Assembly (NCBI GenBank): GCA_018714005.1
Contig: DVOA01000056.1
Location: 1-6,860, forward strand
Source: Spyradomonas excrementavium
GTDB taxonomy: Bacteria > Cyanobacteriota > Vampirovibrionia > Gastranaerophilales > Gastranaerophilaceae
Reading direction: 5' to 3'
Length of the DNA: 6,860 nucleotides
The notes under the pieces are model-generated. The model worked only from the letters and a program-made list of their open reading frames with translations. It was not told where the DNA came from and searched no databases. This document shows positions 5,448 to 6,860 of this stretch, in pieces. Position 1 is the first letter of the stretch, and every line of letters begins with the position of its first letter. The translations under genes were made by a program, and so were the position numbers.

Positions 5448-5497
5448 TGTATTTTAACGGGACATTTTGTCTGAATGTACTTTAATGTCCAGTTTGT
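5448..5497 (+). repeat. Tandem imperfect direct repeats, possible transposase end sites
   Basis: Two copies start with TGTA-T/C-TTTAA at 5448 and 5476 (28-base offset), and both end in TTTGT (5466-5470 and 5493-5497). GGACATT (5460-5466) and AATGTCC (5484-5490) also form a 7-bp inverted pair across them. Such tandem protein-binding sites are usual at Mu/Tn552/Tn7-class ends. Confidence 0.4.
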
Positions 5498-5513
5498 TGC
5501 CTTAATAATAAAA

Positions 5514-5537
5514 GTAGGTTGGGCATACTTACCCAAT
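5514..5537 (+). repeat. REP-like GTAG hairpin
   Basis: GTAG precedes a short palindrome, GTTGGG-CATACTTA-CCCAAT (5518-5537, outer pair G-U). A GTAG tetranucleotide at the foot of a small hairpin is the layout of REP elements served by RAYT transposases. There is only one copy in the window, so the call is weak. Confidence 0.3.
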
Positions 5538-5673
5538 AATACTAAATATTAGCAGTAGGAAGCTGTGTGATTATAGGTTTTCAGGACAGTTTAGATGCGT
5601 TTATATTGGCTATGATGCCGAGTTGTTGCTAGTTTGAGGCATATTTATAGAGTAGAGATTTGCCGGACTTTTC

Positions 5674-5799
5674 TTGCACTTTTGTCCTGATTTTTGCACT
5701 ATTTTGCACTAATATTTGTGGTTTTTAGTGTTTTTCATGCCTTAAAGTGCCAATATATTTGAACATTTACCCCGTGCAAAATAGTGCAATAAAGTGCAA
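5674..5799. promoter_or_regulatory. 10-bp-phased TGCAC/GTGCA site array with 16-bp perfect inverted repeat
   Basis: TGCAC occurs at 5675, 5695 and 5705, and its complement GTGCA at 5774, 5784 and 5794, so sites within each cluster lie one helical turn (or two) apart. A further partial site, AGTGCC, is at 5746. TTGCACTATTTTGCAC (5694-5709) and GTGCAAAATAGTGCAA (5774-5789) are exact inverted copies separated by 64 bases. The array sits 110-230 bases before the transposase start and probably binds the transposase or an element regulator cooperatively. Confidence 0.6.
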
Positions 5800-5817
5800 A
5801 AATTATTTATCTTTTAG

Positions 5818-5833
5818 TTTGATATGTGTCAAA
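5818..5833. promoter_or_regulatory. Dyad upstream of the transposase gene
   Basis: TTTGATATGTGTCAAA is symmetric at 14 of 16 positions and lies 75 bases before the transposase ATG. It is operator-like in size; no known regulator is assigned. Confidence 0.3.
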
Positions 5834-5908
5834 ATGTCTCTGAGATTGAGATTCAGGACTTGATTTATTCCGAAAGGTGAGTGATGAATGTGTGTGAGGT
5901 AATTCATT

Positions 5909-6860
5909 ATGACAAACTTCACACCCGAAAAATGTAAACAAATTGCACTTGCAAGACTTGATATCGTTCATAAATGGCTTGAATTCAGGAATAAATCTCA
6001 AAATAAACTTCAAGCCGATTATGATTTTGTGAAATTGCATAACACTTCAAATTCTCACCTCTTTGAGATTTTAGGCAAGATTTCCCGTGGTAGTTTACAC
6101 CGTTGGCTTACAATGCTAAATAGAACTGAAGATTATACAAAACTCTTGCCTCAATACAAATATAGCAGCGTTGATGATTATAGGACTGTATTAAATGATG
6201 AAGAAATAAAAATATTTATGGGATTGCTTTTGCACCCGAATAGATTATCAATCGGAAAAGCAATTGCACTTACTAAATACAAATTAAAAGAACAAGGACA
6301 AAATTTTATTCCGGCTGATATTACGTTCAGACGTTATGCAAAATGGTTCAAAGATAACAATTATGATAAATGGATTCTTGCTCGTGACGGAGAAAAAGCA
6401 CTTTCAGATAAAGTCGAACCATATATAAAACGCGATGCAAGTTTGCTTGAAGTCGGCGATGTACTTGTAGCTGACGGACACAAGTTAGCATTTCAGGTAA
6501 TTAACCCGTTTACAGGAAAACCTTGTAGAGCAACATTGGTTGGATTCTTGGATTGGAAATCCACCGCTCTTGTAGGCTATGAAATTATGCTTGAAGAAAA
6601 TACTCAATGTATTGCTTCGGCTCTGAGAAACGCAATAATTAATCTCGACATGATACCAAAAGTTGTTTATCAAGATAATGGTCGAGCTTTTAGAGCAAAG
6701 TATTTTACTGATGATAAAGGATTTACTGAACTCGGTTTTCAGGGTTTGTATTCAAAACTCGGAATAGAAACAGTTTTTGCAAGACCGTATAACGCAAGAG
6801 CAAAAGTTATAGAAAGATTTTTCAAAGAATTTCAGGAAGGCTTTGAAAAACTACTTCCAA
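5909..6860 (+). CDS. Mu-type (MuA/rve) DDE transposase, C-terminus cut by window edge
   Basis: This is the catalytic recombinase of a Mu-class element; it cleaves and joins the element ends to target DNA. 317 residues are visible. The N-terminal ~150 residues are probably helical DNA-binding modules, with a helix-turn-helix-like stretch at 52-68 (FEILGKISRGSLHRWLT). The RNase H-like core follows: DVLVADGH (184-191, D189), a TLVGFLDWKSTALVGYEI strand pair (209-226), VYQDNGRAF (253-261, D256) and KVIERFFKEF (299-308, E302). D189-D256 is 67 residues apart, the same as MuA D269-D336. ATG at 5909 has GAGGT eight bases upstream, and an in-frame stop at 5900 excludes an earlier start. Mu_transpos_C and a following MuB-like ATPase gene would be expected beyond the edge. 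It looks A+T-richer in codon choice than pilT-tcdA, consistent with transfer. IS481/IS3-type integrases are less likely given the long N-terminus. Confidence 0.9.
   Translation, partial: MTNFTPEKCKQIALARLDIVHKWLEFRNKSQNKLQADYDFVKLHNTSNSHLFEILGKISRGSLHRWLTMLNRTEDYTKLLPQYKYSSVDDYRTVLNDEEIKIFMGLLLHPNRLSIGKAIALTKYKLKEQGQNFIPADITFRRYAKWFKDNNYDKWILARDGEKALSDKVEPYIKRDASLLEVGDVLVADGHKLAFQVINPFTGKPCRATLVGFLDWKSTALVGYEIMLEENTQCIASALRNAIINLDMIPKVVYQDNGRAFRAKYFTDDKGFTELGFQGLYSKLGIETVFARPYNARAKVIERFFKEFQEGFEKLLP

Larger units (their letters stand above)
5444..6860 (+). mobile_element. Left part of a Mu-type transposable element (boundary inferred)
   Basis: A MuA-type transposase gene is preceded by about 465 bases with no convincing gene but dense in repeated and inverted motifs, directly after the tRNA-Ser terminator. 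The left boundary is proposed near the TGACTGTATTTT sequence at 5444, because tandem end-like sites begin there and Mu-class elements start with TG. This is inference: the target duplication and the right end are not visible. It could be a transposon, a transposable prophage or an integrative element. No repressor, Ner-like or phage structural gene appears in the visible part. Confidence 0.55.

Noticed and set aside
5674..5799. CRISPR array or plasmid iterons
   Set aside because: The motifs are only 5-8 bases, mirrored rather than direct, without spacers of uniform length, and no cas or rep gene is nearby.
5807..6040. Minus-strand frame of 77 codons across the transposase start
   Set aside because: It overlaps the transposase N-terminus antisense and the control region, with no ribosome site or recognisable motif; a repressor there would need a helix-turn-helix, which is not seen.
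6485..6673. Minus-strand frame of 62 codons
   Set aside because: It is antisense to the catalytic core of the transposase.
5909..6860. TnsB of a CRISPR-associated Tn7-like transposon
   Set aside because: Its core blocks (ADGH, QDNGRAF, ERFFKEF) are closer to Mu-phage-like transposases than to cyanobacterial TnsB as I remember it, and no tns or cas genes are visible.

Overview
The window looks like a chromosomal segment of a low-to-moderate G+C, diderm-type bacterium with type IV pili. It ends in the left part of an inserted Mu-type transposable element. The BioY-like protein resembles the cyanobacterial-type family (FALGGG followed by FGYILAYIPA). The tRNAs lack encoded CCA, and the gene mix would fit the non-photosynthetic cyanobacterial relatives (Melainabacteria/Gastranaerophilales). 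That placement is an inference from general impression, not a database result; other type IV pilus-bearing gut lineages remain possible.

Bases 1-3320 hold five minus-strand genes, read right to left: rimI-like acetyltransferase, bioY-like membrane transporter, a 109-residue hypothetical protein, tcdA (t6A dehydratase), and pilT (twitching ATPase, cut by the window edge). rimI/bioY overlap by 8 bases and the hypothetical/tcdA pair shares one base, so both pairs look translationally coupled. A good promoter lies just after bioY (2109-2137), splitting the run into two transcription units. A second candidate promoter precedes rimI.

Bases 3454-4269 (minus) encode a COG1237-type metallo-beta-lactamase-fold hydrolase. 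Upstream of it, 4301-4554 holds a tRNA-Met(CAT) gene on the minus strand, followed by two tandem ~88-bp repeats. Each repeat carries a copy of the last 19 nt of that tRNA; the far one is degenerate. This is the most interesting locus in the window. It resembles in layout the rtT repeats downstream of E. coli tyrT, or a stack of old attachment sites.

Bases 4631-5232 (plus) hold an extended -10 promoter and a gene for a small secreted protein of unknown function. It is followed by a promoter, tRNA-Ser(GGA) and a strong hairpin terminator ending at 5415.

Bases 5416-5908 contain no convincing gene. They hold tandem end-like sites, a REP-like hairpin, an array of 10-bp-phased TGCAC/GTGCA motifs with a 16-bp perfect inverted repeat, and a small dyad. 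This is best read as the end and control region of a transposable element. Its MuA/rve-type DDE transposase starts at 5909 and runs off the right edge with all three catalytic acidic residues visible.
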